A stretch of DNA of 64,000 nt from Trichoplusia ni (taxonomy: Eukaryota; Arthropoda; Insecta; Lepidoptera; Noctuidae). The stretch lies in the NCBI RefSeq assembly GCF_003590095.1, contig NC_039482.1:7395657-7459656 (forward strand), given 5' to 3'. A model generated the notes under the pieces. It saw only the letters and a list, made by a program, of their open reading frames with translations. It had not been told where the DNA came from and made no database searches. Shown in pieces: positions 34,042-47,782 of this stretch (positions are counted from its first letter, which is position 1; each line of letters opens with the position of its first letter). Made by a program: the position numbers and the translations under genes.

Positions 34042-37000
34042 CAAAGACTATAAAACCTCTTGACGGCGCATCCAGTGCTTTGACGTTCGAAAACTATTAG
34101 TATTTTGTCGCCTATATAAGCTATCTGTATGAGTGACCATTTTAGTTTGTGTCCAAGTGTTAGACCTGTGCGCACGCTAAATTATCGTAAATTGTTAAAA
34201 TTATTTTGCAATTAAAACGCATTAAAATGCCTTCTTGTGCGGTGAAGTGGTGTGGGAAACATTCCAAGACATCGAGTTACAAAAAGGATGGTATAACTTT
34301 TCACCGGTAAGTAAGCAGAACGATTATTTTATTTATTTTTGTAGGTTATACGAGATCTGTATGTGTCAAGATAAAATGGATGGCGGGTGACAGATGCAAA
34401 GGTGCAGAAACGCGCGTTTATGTCTTTTGGAAAAGTCTCTTTCTTTCATTAGTCAATTCTAATGCGGGTATCTCTTTCTTCCAATTTGTAGGTTTATCGT
34501 AAAAAATAGTGCTGTTACTTTTAGCTGAAGTCAATTCAAACAAATATCGATAATCACAAAATAAAATTTAAGAAAAATTATATGAAGAATTTCATTACTA
34601 TTTTGCTCAATTAATTAAGTACATGTTTTCATTTTAGGTTTCCGAAGATTCCGGAACTAAAAGAAAAGTGGATGAATAAAATTAATAGGGAAAATTGGTT
34701 CCCAACGAAATACAGTGCTGTCTGTTCAAGGCACTTCACACCTGATTGTTTTGAGTATTTAAAACAACGTCGCCGTTTATTTAGTTCAGCAATACCAACA
34801 ATGTTTCTACCAATTTTGGTACGATTTGTTTTATTGATAAAATGCTAAGAAAAGTCAAAACATAAATATAAAACATTATTTTATTACAGGCTTCACCTTA
34901 TAGTTTGACTGAGTCTAATACTAACGTACCTGGGCCTTCGCATCACAATACCGGCCAAGTAAGTTGATTTTTTTTATGATAGGTCAGTGGATTAAATTTA
35001 ATGTAACTGCGGTTGTTGTACCCGATATTTTCAATTTTAGAGTTTATCATCAAAAACAGAAGTGCATTCTGAAGTTAATACAATAATTGAAGACCAGACT
35101 CTTGCGCCGTGCGGTCTACTAGATGATAGTCACATTCTTAGGCCTTCCCATGTTTATGAAAGTCCCGTAAGCTTAATTTTATAATATTTCACATATTACT
35201 TTATAACTAAGTAGTTCTGTTAAGTCCACTATTAATATTTCTTATTATATTTTCAGAGTTCAACAATGAATACCAAAGTAATAGTAGACCCAGAAATTGG
35301 TGAGCTCAGTCCACGAAAACGCAAAATGAAACGACAAATAGACCATCTAATATATTCTCTAAATAACAAGAAAAAACATGTAAAGAGGCTTCAAGACAAA
35401 AATAGAGTGTTGGTAAAAAAAAATGCGAATCTAAAAGAAATTTTAAATACATTGTCTCAAAAATCTTATATAACCGAAGAAAATGAAAATATTTTATCCT
35501 GCATAGGTGTACAAAATCGAGAACTAGTTAAACGTCAAATACTTAAATCTAAAACAGGACATATGCCAAAACTAAAATACTCTCCAGAATTACGAGCGTT
35601 CGCTTTGACACTGCATTTCTATTCGCCAAAGGCATATAATTTTGTAAGAAAAACATTTAGTACATGTTTACCAGCCACGAGCACGCTCAGAAAGTGGTAT
35701 CAGTCGGTTGATGGTAAACCAGGGTTTACGAAAGAGGCGATTGATGCCATTAAAATCAAAGCGACAGAATCAAAACAAAAACTTTACGCTACTATTATAT
35801 TTGATGAAATGGCTATAAGAAGCGGAGTCGAATATCACCCCCAAGGCCGGAGGTATTATGGCCACGTTAGTTTCGGTACCAGCTTGGAAACAGATTGCCA
35901 AGATGAAGCCAAGGAAGCACTAGTATTTTTGTTGGTACCGATCAACGCTTCCTGGAAAATTCCAATTGGATATTTTTTAATAAATGGCGTTAACTCTGAG
36001 CAGAAAGTGGCTCTTTTAACGGAAGCCATTCATTTAGTAGAAGAAGCTGGTGTTGGAATTAAAGCTGTCACATTTGACGGTTGTCCAGCGAATTTGACGA
36101 TGGCCAAAAAGTTAGGCTGTTCTTTTGAAGGTAGTAATTTCAATACTACCTTTAAAAACCCCAGCAATGATGATAAAATTGCAGTATTTCTAGATCCGGC
36201 GCACATGATAAAGCTAATAAGAAATGCGTTCGAGTGCTATAAAAATTTTCAAGACAAACATGGTGAGACCATTTCCTGGCAACACCTTGTAAATTTACAT
36301 AATTTGCAAGAAGCAGAAAATTTTCATCTTGCTAATCGCATCAGAGCAGCTCACATATTTTTTAAAAGTAAAATAATGAAAGTGAGCTTGGCTACCCAAA
36401 TTTTTAGCAAGAGTGTGTCAGATTCACTCATGTTTTGCAAGGAACAACTCAATTTACGGGAATTTGAGCAGGTTACACCGACAGCACGTTTTTTGGACTT
36501 GATAAATGACCTATTTGATATCCTAGACTCGCATACCCACGGTTACGGCCTGAAAAGGGCGGTAAATGTTGAAAATGCAACCAATGTGCTAGTAAAACTT
36601 AGGGCTTCAAAAGATACTTTATTAAACTTGTCTACTCAGATAAAAATAAAAAATACTGATCAAACTGTTCTACTCATAAAATCACCAAGATATACTGGAT
36701 TTCTAGGATTTTGTGTATGTATCGAAAGTGCGATATACCTTATCCAGGACCTCGTTGTAAATCCAAACTACGCATTAAAATACTTACCACTCCACAAAAT
36801 CAGCCAGGATCATTTGGAGCATTTTTTTGGAAGTGTAAGATGTCATGGGGGTTCAAACAATAATCCCAGCGCTCGACAGTTCGAGAGTATTTATAAAAAG
36901 CTTCTCACCTATGCACAAATAAGAAATAGCGGCAGTGGAAATTGCTCTGCTTTACATCAAATGTCTATTTTGCAATGTACATCACCAGTGGATCGTATCA

Positions 37001-38276
37001 ATGTCACAACACGATACAGAGACCTTACAGACACACATGAAAAGTCAATTGAAAGCGAAAATGTAGATTTTCCTGAACTTGAAGATCTTACACACGTTTC
37101 AGAATTTGGTGAAAGGGTTCTTGAATACATGGCCGGCTACACCGTCCATGCATTGATAAAGAAATTAAAATGTCAAACGTGTATTGGAGCTTTGATTGGC
37201 TTAGAAAATGTTAACTCCTTACAGTACCAAAAAGATCTAAATAAGAACAAGTTACTTTATGGTTCCACCACCGTTATAGAAATTTGTCGCCGTTGTGAAA
37301 TGTACATAAAGAGGGCGATCAAAGAAAACGGATCCAAAGTACTGCCCTCAAAATGTAATACAGATTACTTCATCCGATTAGTTATGAAATCGTTCATCGG
37401 GAAAAAATTATTCCCGGAAATATTATTTCATCAATTTGAAGTAGAAAGCTCTAATCACTTGATTGATTTAACAAAATGCATAATCCAAAAGTACGTAGAC
37501 GCTCGATTGTCATTTTTAACTAAGCACAATCAGGACCCTAAAGCTTTTATACGCAAAACTTACACTAAACTTATTCATTTTAAAAATCAGTAATAACTTA
37601 TTTCGGTTTGTTCATTAATATTTAAATTCTAGTTTTTCGTTACCACCACCTTTACTATAATATCATTTTGAGAGCGTCAGAATTGTGAGTGTTTTTTTAA
37701 GAACTCTTAATTAAATCTCTTTGGCTTTGAAAGTTTTGAAGGTTTGTGTTTGTTTGTGTCTTTAAAATTAAAAAAAATACGGTTGGATAAAGTTGATTAA
37801 ACATTTTATTTTTGTTTGGTGTATCATTTTTTATCCTAATGGTACTACTTTACATACCTACTGTGCACATTACCTACCACCACCTACAACCACATCAAGT
37901 TGCATATCTATTTCACAACCTCAATAATAAGGGCCGTTCTAGTACATTTTGCACATGGCAATTATAGATTATATGAAGTTTTTAACAAAATCACATTTAT
38001 ACATTATTTTATTTTACCATCATTACCTTTCATTTAAATAGGGTATTTCTACGACTATTTGTATAGTCGAATTAAAAGAATCATAAAGTCGATTTATCGA
38101 TATCGATTAATTTGGAAAAAAATTATTGAACGGCACTTTGCAGAAATATTTGTACTGACATTGTTGCATTAGCCAATCACAAGCGCGCATTTTTCTTCAC
38201 TCCCCGACCCGCTGTTGTGAGTCGCGTTCTTAGAAGAAATAAGCCTATCGGCTCTCAAGTGGTTAGATTCTCTTTG
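34042..38276 (+). mobile_element. Full-length P element (4.2 kb)
   Basis: The left end CAAAGACTATAAAACC and the inverted right end CAAAGAGAATCTAACC agree at 19 of the first 26 positions. P elements have imperfect terminal repeats of about 31 bp beginning with CA and make 8-bp target duplications. After the right end comes GATTTAGG (38277-38284). Base 34041, the last before the left end, is G, as that duplication would require; the other seven bases fall in the gap. The apparent empty site reads ...GTGG-GATTTAGG-TAATAC at 27706. It encodes one complete spliced transposase. Confidence 0.85.
34227..37593 (+). CDS. P-element transposase, THAP domain (THAP9-like), 930 residues, five exons
   Basis: Exons 34227-34306, 34638-34818, 34890-34958, 35041-35166 and 35257-37593 join in phase through GT..AG introns with no stop. 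Seen: a complete N-terminal THAP zinc finger (C4 and C9 in MPSCAVKWCGK, W in EKWMNKI, VCSRHF, AIPTMF) that binds the element ends; a basic, leucine-zipper-like coiled coil at about 165-215; and an RNase H-like core with acidic candidates D335 (FDEM), D426 (FDGCP), D465 (LDPAH) and E673 (QDHLEHFFGSVR). Known: P/THAP9 transposases use a GTP-dependent cut-and-paste DDE mechanism in the nucleus. Length is near THAP9 (about 900) and longer than Drosophila P. The start is the ATG directly before the first THAP cysteine. The intact frame and full set of introns argue for a recently active or domesticated copy; terminal repeats favour active. Confidence 0.92.
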
Positions 38277-38411
38277 GATTTAGGTAATACGGTTACCGCT
38301 TCAGGTTAATTCTCTTCCATTGTAACACAGCCGTAACCTTTTATTGACCTAAATTACTGTAATAAGGTTTCATTACGTTAGATTGGGGTAGATTTTTGGT
38401 TTTCTATTATT

Positions 38412-38695
38412 AAATAAATAAATATAAATATAAATCTTGGGACAACTCACACATGGTTATCTGATCCCAAGCTAAGCAGAGCTTGTGTTATGGTAACCAG
38501 ACAACTGATAAACTTACTTATATATTTCTAAATACATAAATAATATAGATAAATTACACCCAGACACAGAACAAATGATGGTGCTCATCACACAACATTT
38601 GTTCTGGGTGGGAATCGAACCCACGACCTCCGATATAGCAGTCAGGGTCACTAACCACTAGACCAACAGGCCAGTCAATTATTTGGTCAATTTAC
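38412..38695 (-). repeat. SINE family B, second-block copy
   Basis: Same element as at 27841, one base shorter (CACAACATTT for CACAAACATTT), bounded by the same GGTTTTCTATTATT repeats. Confidence 0.8.
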
Positions 38696-39690
38696 GGTTT
38701 TCTATTATTCTATTGTGATAGTTTCCTATGCCTGGTATAAATGGACTTTTGGATTTGTTACTAGGTATTTCATATTGGTAGATCTAGAAGGGGCCTCCCC
38801 CTTGGTAGCCTACTCCTACAATGTATTTCCTTTGAATTGACTAAATGTTACAGCAACTTTTAATCTGACTGCAGTCAATGATCTAGCCTTTTGTAAAGTA
38901 TTAGTAACCCGCTGGAACTAGAGCCCGAAACTAGTTGGCTGATCCTGATAAATACGCTTATGTTAAGCCTGTTAAGTTTAAAAAAAAAAACTTTGACAAA
39001 TCTGTTCTTGAATTGTTTCAGTGATGCTACCTAAACTTTTACAAAGATTTTTTCAGGCCGTGAGAATTCGAGCAAGAAATTCTAAACTGGATTTTTTTTG
39101 ATGATTTTGAGACGATTTCGATAACTTCAGAGTTTCCTGTGTTTTTTTGCGTATATAGCAAATGATTGTTTAGTTTTAAATTACAATATATTAAATGTTG
39201 TACTTAAGAGTTCCCTTACATATCCCTTATTCATTTAATTACTAAGTCTAGAAGCCGCATTCAATAAGACACCATACGGTAAGTGACGTCATAAAATGAC
39301 AATGCGTTTCTACAAATCCACTTAACAATACGGAGATATTTAACTGAGCATTCTCGAATACGAAAACTTTAACAATTTGCGTTCATCAACATCTTCATGA
39401 GTTCAATTATTTCTTTTGTAAACCTATCAATCAATGCACTTACATTTCATCTAATAAAAATCATAACAAAAGCATTCTTAACAAAGCGATCGTTTATCTG
39501 ACGTCACAGAGTCCGCTGACGTCATCACTCATAAAAAATAAACAAATGAACAACTGGCACCGCCCTTTACGTGAAACAATAGATACTATATACATTCCTT
39601 CTGTTCTTAAATAGATTCTTAAATAGAATCTCTGCGACTTTCAACCAGCTTGGTTTAAAGAATGGTTAAAAATTACGACTCATATAAAAT

Positions 39691-39947
39691 ACTAGCTGTT
39701 GCCCGCAACTTCGTCCGCGTGGTTAGAAGATATAACTTATGATTTATATCTGCCCTGCTTTTTTCCACATTTTCCATTGTATCTTCGCTCCTATTAGTGG
39801 CAGCGTGATGATTTATAGCCTAAAACCTTCCTTGATGAATGGTCTATTCAACACAAAAAGATTTTATTCAATTTAAACCAGTAGTTCCTGAGATTAGCGT
39901 GTTCAAACAAACAAACAAACTCTTCAGCTTTATATATTAGTATAGAT
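39691..39947 (-). repeat. Family C element, second-block copy
   Basis: Identical, as far as read, to 29121-29377. Confidence 0.6.
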
Positions 39948-42900
39948 TTGTATTGAAAACATGTATTTCTTAAATATAACACAATTGCCCTAGTGAAGGA
40001 GAAAAATTAAACAGTAAAAGGCTGCGTTTCCACCAGAGATGTGTCATGGAAATGAATCGTGCGAGGATGTCCGCTGAGCCGTTTCTACCAGAGCTGTGCT
40101 GACCGAGGCGAAGTAGTACAATTACTCGTATATTACCAAAAATCAAAACAACATCAAATTTTCTATTCCGCAGTTAGAAAGTCATGACAGCAACTCCCAA
40201 ATTGGCATTAGGTTGGTACTCCTGCTGCAATTTAAATAATTTGATAAGGAATCTAATGGCGTGATTTTTTATTGTTATTCTATTGAACTGGGGACCTACC
40301 ACCGTAACCTAAAGTAAAATTAATAAAGTTACATGTCAAAGATGAAGAGGGATGGCGCTATACACTATGTCATGCTGTCTTGCTTCCACCAATACAATAG
40401 AAAACTTTGTGTAACCTGACCATTTATTTCACTTATAATGAGTAATATGACTTTTATTGAATTCCGTGATTCACTTTCATTAATTATTTCTTGTGGATTA
40501 AATTAATTATGAAAATGTTGTCTGTTAAACTTTTGACGGTGTTAATTAAAACTTTTATCGAATTTGATTGGAAATTTAATACTTTTTAACCTGTGAACAC
40601 TTCTTAAGGAAAGTTCTTAGGAATTTACTTGCTATAACAAAAATAATTGAGGTTTTGCTGTTTTTAAAGAAGATTTAAGTAATTAAATTGTAATGAACAA
40701 TAAATGAATAGTGTGGAAAGTGTGGTTATTGTGGTGATTTATTAATAGTAGTTACCTATGCGGTTAGGATACATTTAAAGATTGACGTTTCTTTTTTTAA
40801 AATTGTATCAAAATCCGATGTTAAAGAGATTTGTTACTTATATTTTTAAAGTTCCATATCTTAACGGTAAAATTGAAATCCTATAACTTTTCACCAGTTT
40901 GTTTCTTCAGAGGCGATGTATTTCTGTTGATGCTGTAACTTAAATTGATAATGAACGTCGAAGTAAGCTATACGGTAATCAATTTTATGGGTGAAAGATT
41001 TTGATTGCAAATAAATCCTATTAAAAGTCCCGACTCAATCTTGACCTTGCAAATACTTATATCCCATTTTAAGTCCCGACTCGAACTTGACCGGTTTTAT
41101 TTAAGGCCAGGCAGCATTACTCCGATTGAAAACATTACTGGCAACTTATTTATTTAGCTTAAGAGCCATCCTTGTAGCTTTGTCTTTGTTCGAAATTCAA
41201 ACTTACAGAGACAGGGTCTGCTACTGAAAGTGATATCACCGTACTATGATTTCTCATCGCAAGATTGTTGATATTGAACAAGCGAGACAACGATACAAGG
41301 TTTAGACTACCATCTCGCTCCCACAATGAAAGCATTCTCATTTTTGTTGATAGTAATCGCGGTATACCTTGTTTTCGGCCATTGCCGTATTCTGCTACTA
41401 AATTATTTACCGCCAATGAAGGTCAGTGGTCCGTTCGATAAAAAATGACATCACAATCAAATCGTCTAGTTTCGTAACCATTTGTAACATTGTTGTGATT
41501 AACTGTATCATTTACTACAATAGAAGAGATCACATAAATAACAATTAATTAATCTTTGAGTCCGCCATTTTCCGTCAAATCAATCTTTGGAACAATTATA
41601 TCAAAAGTTTAAAACAGAAGTTAAGGATTACCTACTTACATGTATTTGTACCTCCTTGAACTTTGGGGAGTAATGTTATGCAAACTTTTTGCGTCTTAAA
41701 ATAAATTCATAACGTAAAACCGCAGCCGGAAAACCTATGCGGCAATTTAAAAAAAAGCTCGTCTACCATTTTGTTTTCTTTTTTTTAATAAATCGTTATC
41801 TATGTTATATACGTTATAATGACTATCTAAGACTAAAAATAGAAATTTGTCATTGGCCAACACAAACCGTGAAGAGCCAGAAAAAAAAAAAAAAAAAAAA
41901 AAAATAGAAATGCTCTTGATATCGGTTACCTTGGCAAGAAGGACTCATTTTTTTAAATTGAAGCTCAGACTCCTTGTTTAGTTGTGGTGTTAAATAGTAT
42001 CTACAAATTCTACTAAAATTCAAAACATAAAAGTTTGTATGTATGTTTGTTACTCTTTCCCGCAAAAACTACTGGACGGATTTAGACGAAACTTGGTAGA
42101 AAGATTAACACAAAGAATATTTTTATCAAGATTGTATGTTCCCGTGGGATCATTGTCGATTTGCTGGCAACAGCTAGTTGATAATACCTAATATCAGTAA
42201 TAGAACCTCTACCTTACTGGTCACATTTGTAAATGATATGATAATGTCGCTACTAGTTAAACTTAATACCATAATTGTTTATAGAAAAAAACAATGATTT
42301 ATATGCAATGCTGTAAAACAAGTTATCGGCATTAAATTTATTTATGATTGTTACAAGTTTCTGCGAATATGATACGAGAATGGCTGCATTAATTAATTTC
42401 TAGTGTCTAGTACTCGATAACTCACTAATGACACACGTACCTACCACTCTACGTCATTACAATTAACGATCCTGGCAGACATATTGCGAACTGTCAGTGA
42501 TTAAAAAATGAATGAAACCTTTGTGTGTCAACCTTCATCGTTTAATAAAACCGGCCAAGTGTGAATCAAGATTTGCAACACTGTTTCACTTAGACTAAAA
42601 AAACATATTTAGAACAAAATTTGGTCACCTTTTAAAATTACGTGTTTATGACTATACCTAGTACTACGGCGTTTTTCATTGCTTGTTGTGATAACACCTA
42701 CAGAAATACATATTCTGTAAACAATCAACTATACCTTTTGCAATCACGGTTCATGAGATGCAGGCTAGTGCTAGACAGACGTGCATAAAGCGGAGCAGAG
42801 AGTCTCAGCTCAGTAATAGGCCGATTTTGTCCTTTGGGTACAGAACCCTAGAAAGGTTAAGTAAATAATAATAATGATAGGTTGAAAGGCAAATTCCTTT

Positions 42901-43885
42901 GCGTAAAAGAATATACAATATGGCGGTTAAGATTATATTACTATTTAAATGTCGCAATTTATAAACATGGCCTAAGTATTGTAATATAAAATGCCTTTAT
43001 TATAATATTTATTGCTAGTTAAAGAAGTTTACGATCATCTGGTAAACATGTGGAACAATATCATAATATATCATCAAGGTCAACATTATAATGGATAAAA
43101 AGGTCGCTTTATCATATGCGTGTAATTCGTGATTGTCAATATTTCAAATGCTGTTCAATTTAAATTACGGATAAAACATTATTACAAATGGAAATGGTAC
43201 TAAAATTTAAAATTTATTTTTTCACGCATACGTCATTAAACAAAGCTGCAACGTGGGAGGCAAAAATTTAAATAAAGAACTTTTTGACACCGAAGATTTA
43301 AAAATAAAACTTTGTGTAACGCCATCTTGCCTCCTTAAAGTTTGTATTTAATTTTATTGTTCTTCTTAAGTGAGGCATCAACTTCAATAATATGGTTAAT
43401 ATCATTCAGTAAATACTTAATTGTAAGTTTATAAATCGTGTAGTTTGTTTATTATCTAAACCAATGAACCCGATTACTACGAAAAGTTAAGAAAACATAA
43501 TAATGAGCGAATCGTAAACATCACGCGTGGACTGTGCTAAGTAGATTATAATTTATATAAAAAAAAGAACTCACATCCTGTTGTTAAATATTATTTGATC
43601 TTTATTACAAAGTTGTGTAAGGATTCAGACAGAAATTTTAGATTTAAGAACGACTAAATAAGAGTTTGATTCCATCCTTTCATATGACTAAAAGTACATA
43701 CCATATACCATCTGCTTCCGTAAGGAAACATAAGCATTTTAGGTACATAATAGTTATTCTTAATCGACTTGAACAAAAGAGAAGATTCTCAATGTTTCTG
43801 TATTTATCATTTCCAAAACTCTGTCAATAAGCAAAGTGCTAAAAATTGTATAGTAAACTTACAGCTCTTAATTCTTATTCGAGAA

Positions 43886-43990
43886 TATCGTGTTGCCCAA
43901 GTAACTGGGTTGAGGAGGTCAGATAGACAGTCGCTCCTCGTAAAACACTGGTACTAAGCTGCATCCAGTTTAACTGGAAGCCCACCTCAA
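43886..43990 (-). repeat. Family D fragment
   Basis: GTTGCCCAAGTAACTGGGTT, GAGGAGGTCAGATAGACAGT and CGCTCCTCGTAAAACACTGG are the reverse complement of the family D start. Confidence 0.6.
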
Positions 43991-44340
43991 CATAGTTGAC
44001 TGCAACTGTTTATCTTTCCCTAATAAGTTAGAATAAGTTGTCCCCGTTTCACGACAGCGTCAGAAAGTCTGATGATTCAATTCCTATTTGAAATTGTATA
44101 ATAGGATGTGGTATGATTCACTCTATTTTATCTTTTAATAATGATGTATTGTGTGACATTGTGTTTTATCACTATTCCAGTTAAACTTAAACATTTGCTA
44201 AAATCATATGATTTGTTCATTGTCGTCATTCGGACGTTGATAGAAAGTGATTTTTTTTGTGTGTGATGCAATGATTCATGCTGCATGAATACTTTGTTTT
44301 ACAATGTTTGTAAACAAACTCCGGTCAAAAGTCTCACTTA

Positions 44341-44670
44341 ATATTATAATGCTGAAGAGTTTATTTGGTTATTTGAACGCGCTAATATCGGGAACTGATA
44401 GTCCGATTTAAAATCTTTCAGTGTTCGATATTTCATATAATTTGTTTTCAGTTTGTCGTAAATATTCAATATAATCTTAGCTTGTTTATTGAGGAAGGCT
44501 ATATGTTTGTTTATCATCACGCTATGACAAACAGGAGCAAAACAGCAATTGAATATGTTACAAAAACGGGGAGATATTGAGTGCACTGTAAAACGATTAA
44601 CGTTTTTGAAAATTCCTAACTTATAGATACTTTCGTAGCCGTCCAGACGAAGTCGCGTGCATCAGCTAGT
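44341..44670 (+). repeat. Diverged family C element
   Basis: GCTGAAGAGTTTATTTGG, GAACGCGCTAATATCGGGAA and the end GAAGTCGCGTGCATCAGCTA keep family C termini; the interior is expanded. Confidence 0.55.
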
Positions 44671-44766
44671 TTTATATAAGCGCTTTTGCTGATCTTGATT
44701 CTGTTAGGAATGGGTCTCCTGATATTGCCACAAAAAGTATTTATTATGTCGTGTGTTGATAGGACA

Positions 44767-44829
44767 CAACCATTTTTGAGGACGCCCCACAACCTAACCA
44801 GGTTTGTGGGGCGTCCTCAAAAATGGTTG
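44767..44829. other. 63-nt nearly perfect hairpin
   Basis: Arms 44767-44795 and 44800-44829 pair over 29 bp with a single bulged base around the loop AACC (CCATTTTTGAGGACGCCCCA / TGGGGCGTCCTCAAAAATGG). It could be a short palindromic element, a cruciform, or a small-RNA precursor. Confidence 0.65.
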
Positions 44830-46059
44830 AACCCATGAGTTAGTCGAGGCATGCATGCCGCTTGATGGCTTGCTCAAATTTCAACTTTTCATGGTACCTA
44901 CTCTACTCAAAAGATCTAGGCAATACTTTGTTCATGCACTTATACTCGAAATAATTAAACAATTGACTGGACTTTAATAAAAAGCAACGACTCCTGTATA
45001 TGTTTCGAAATCTCTTCTCAGGGTATATTAAATTATATAAAGAGTAAATATAGGTATTTATAAATACATTCTTATCATAATATATGTATTATGTAGATTC
45101 TCATATCTCTTGATCATTAACCGACGCTGAGAACTGGATCGGTTTTAAACAAGTTTTGCAAATTTGAAGGTCATTAGCATAAGATGAGGTTGACCTTGAA
45201 GTTTATAAGCCTTATCGGAATGATCTTTAAACAAAATATTTTTAAATCAGTAATTGATTTAAAAACTATAATATATAATAATAAGAATATATCTAACATA
45301 AGTGATAACATATCAATAAATAAAGTTCCTAACCTGTCCTACGTATAAAATAATGTAATGGCGGATGACATTAGCATATAAAAACGTCATAAAAGGCCAA
45401 AGACAATATATAAGGCAAAGGTACCTGCATTCAGCCATCCAGGAAAAACGTCCAAGGTAAATTAATTTACCTGTTTGTTAATGAATGACAAAAGCTATGT
45501 CAATATCGCTCATTCAAATAAATATATGACATTTAATGGGAGTTAAGTAATTAGTTGGAGAAAATGCAGCTGTTTTGTATAATATACTGCTAAGTAGCTA
45601 CAGCTGATAGTAGAAATTTAAGGCTACATTGTTTGTGAATATGGGAGCTAGAAGGAAAAATGAAGATTAAAATATACTGTACAAATAAAAGTTGCTCTGT
45701 ACGTTATGTATATTATTTATTTTGTATTCATATTAAGTTTAATATAGTTTTAAATTAGTAATTTTGTTTACTTAGCCTTATCGTATACTTTTTTGTTTCA
45801 TGAACACAAAGGCATAGGCGTCATTTATACAGCCTATAATTACTTATTGATGACCACTGCAGGTAAATTCTTTCATTAACAACAATAGCAATTTCGTTAA
45901 CACTAATGGCAAAAAACAATAATATTAAAACGCTTTGAATTCAAACTCAATTTAAAAATTACTCAATGTCAGTTGTAAAAGTTAGTTATTACGTATGACA
46001 AAGATAATTAGAGGAAAGTGCCTTAGACAGCTATTCTGCTGGAGAAGTTCGCCAAATAT
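44830..46059. other. AT-rich spacer, nothing recognised
   Basis: No coding exon, RNA gene or clear repeat family was recognised on either strand. Confidence 0.35.
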
Positions 46060-46268
46060 ACTGTGTACTGAGGCTGAGCTATCTGTCCGCCTGACTGTCA
46101 CCAGGCTGTATCTCATAAACCATGACAGTTGACAGTTTTTTTTAAGATAGAGTTTTCATTTTGCCGCCATCAAATAACAAAATGATTTTAAGGAACTGTC
46201 ATAACGTGGTATGGTCATAAATTTGATGGGAGACTTCTTGAGCCTACCGACTCGCACTTGACCGGTAT
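46060..46268 (-). repeat. 'AAGTGCGAGTCGGACT' family copy, reversed
   Basis: Its reverse complement starts CCGGTCAAGTGCGAGTCGGT; the motif ACCATGACAGTTGACAG at the other end also fits the family. Confidence 0.45.
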
Positions 46269-46726
46269 TAATGCATTGAATAAGCAAATTCTATGGTCAG
46301 GAAAATCGCTCCCATTCAATTTACGATTTCACAAGCCGGAGCACGTACGCTATCAAAAAAGTACATTTTTTAATTGCGCTATCTAATATTTGCAATTGTC
46401 CTATGTAAATCCAAACCGTTAACCGTAAGCCTACGTATGTATAATGATAATTTAACGAGATCAGACAATTCATTTTTACTTGAAATCTACCGGGTTTAAT
46501 GTAAATTGGTAATAAAAGGGTATTGCAACCGTTCAAGAGTGACAGAGTTCTACACGGTGTAGAGTGCCGTCTCCCTTACACAACTGCAATAATATTAATT
46601 AAAGAGGAAGGCCTTTATTTCGTGAATTCGTACTTAATCGTATCGATTACCACAGTAAAAAAGACAGGTTTGAACTCCCAAAGTTCTTTTTTTAACTCCC
46701 GTACTAAGCATTTTAATCCTAGTATC

Positions 46727-46894
46727 GGGGGGGGGGGGGCACAAACATTCGTGACACATGTACAAATGCACCAAGACTCAGGACAAGCATTCGTGGATCA
46801 CACAAATGCTTGTCCTACGCGGCGATCGAACCCGCGACACGTCGCGCCCAGTGCGTTTTGCATGGTGACCTCGACCACTCGGCTATACGTGCAG
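46727..46894 (-). repeat. tRNA-derived SINE (family A), best-preserved copy
   Basis: On minus: TAGCCGAGTGGTCGAGGTCA (box A), GCGGGTTCGATCGCCGCG (box B), AAGCATTTGTGTGATCCACG, TGTCCTGAGTCTTGG, ending in a 13-C run (13 G on plus, 46727-46739). Confidence 0.75.
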
Positions 46895-47782
46895 TCTAAG
46901 TCATATCCTATTAAATCTTAAATCCCCATTTTAATAGGTACAATCGCCGGCACCAAAAATAAACAAACTTCGTAACAATGTACTTGCAATGTCAAGAGTG
47001 ACATAACACATACCTTTGTCTATGGTTCACGAACAACAAGGCCTTGACTTGGCTGTATAACGCTGGTCATTGTGCCGTTTATTTTAAATAGGAAGAGAAA
47101 AAAGTTACATGTCATTATGTACTTGTTTTATTTTTCAAGGCCGTATTGCAGCGTATTCTCAAGGCAGTTTGTTAAAACTAAACTATGGCGTTGTATTTAC
47201 GTATAATAGTACCTGATCCGTACCCCTCTTGCGGTATTTTTTAGTCTATGACAGTCACAAATTTCTTAATTTTCTATGGGTAAAACGGTTTTCAAAATCG
47301 GTTCAGTGGTTGCTGAAATCACCTCTGTAACGTCATAAACCTTTAACTTTACCCCATTTAAATATAAGTTCCCGTGTTATTGTACTAAGTCAAACAGTGC
47401 AGTCTGCTTGCGACCACGACCACTACAACCGGATAAAAACGTCGAGTCATTTAAGTAAATTCTTACATGTTGCGCGCTAAGCTAACAACGCTGTAGTCTT
47501 AATATTATTATAGTTTATAGGTAGCCTACACTGTGAGAAGCAAATTAACTTCTTATTGTGTGTGCTGACTGTTAATTAAATCTGTCATTTAATCACTCAT
47601 TACGACTATGATTGATTGGGCAAAAGACCGATGGCATATGCTTCTGGGTTCGAAAAAAGATGTTGAGCCGTTAGGGAGAGCTCAGGTTTTGAGTAGTTCA
47701 CCGGACTTGACCGCGACCTATGCTACTCTGTGTTTATATATTTTTTAAACACGACAAGAGCAGTAAAGCCTTTACTCCTCAT

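Larger units (their letters stand above)
38277..43612. repeat. Second copy of the 5.3-kb duplicated block
   Basis: Near-identical to 27706-33040, and continues without a break into unique sequence at 43613. It contains the same SINE B (38412-38695, with its target duplication), family C (about 39691-39947) and short family C copy (about 42024-42177). Confidence 0.9.

Noticed and set aside
33019..34175. Three long ORFs made mostly of X
   Set aside because: They run through the N gap and encode nothing.
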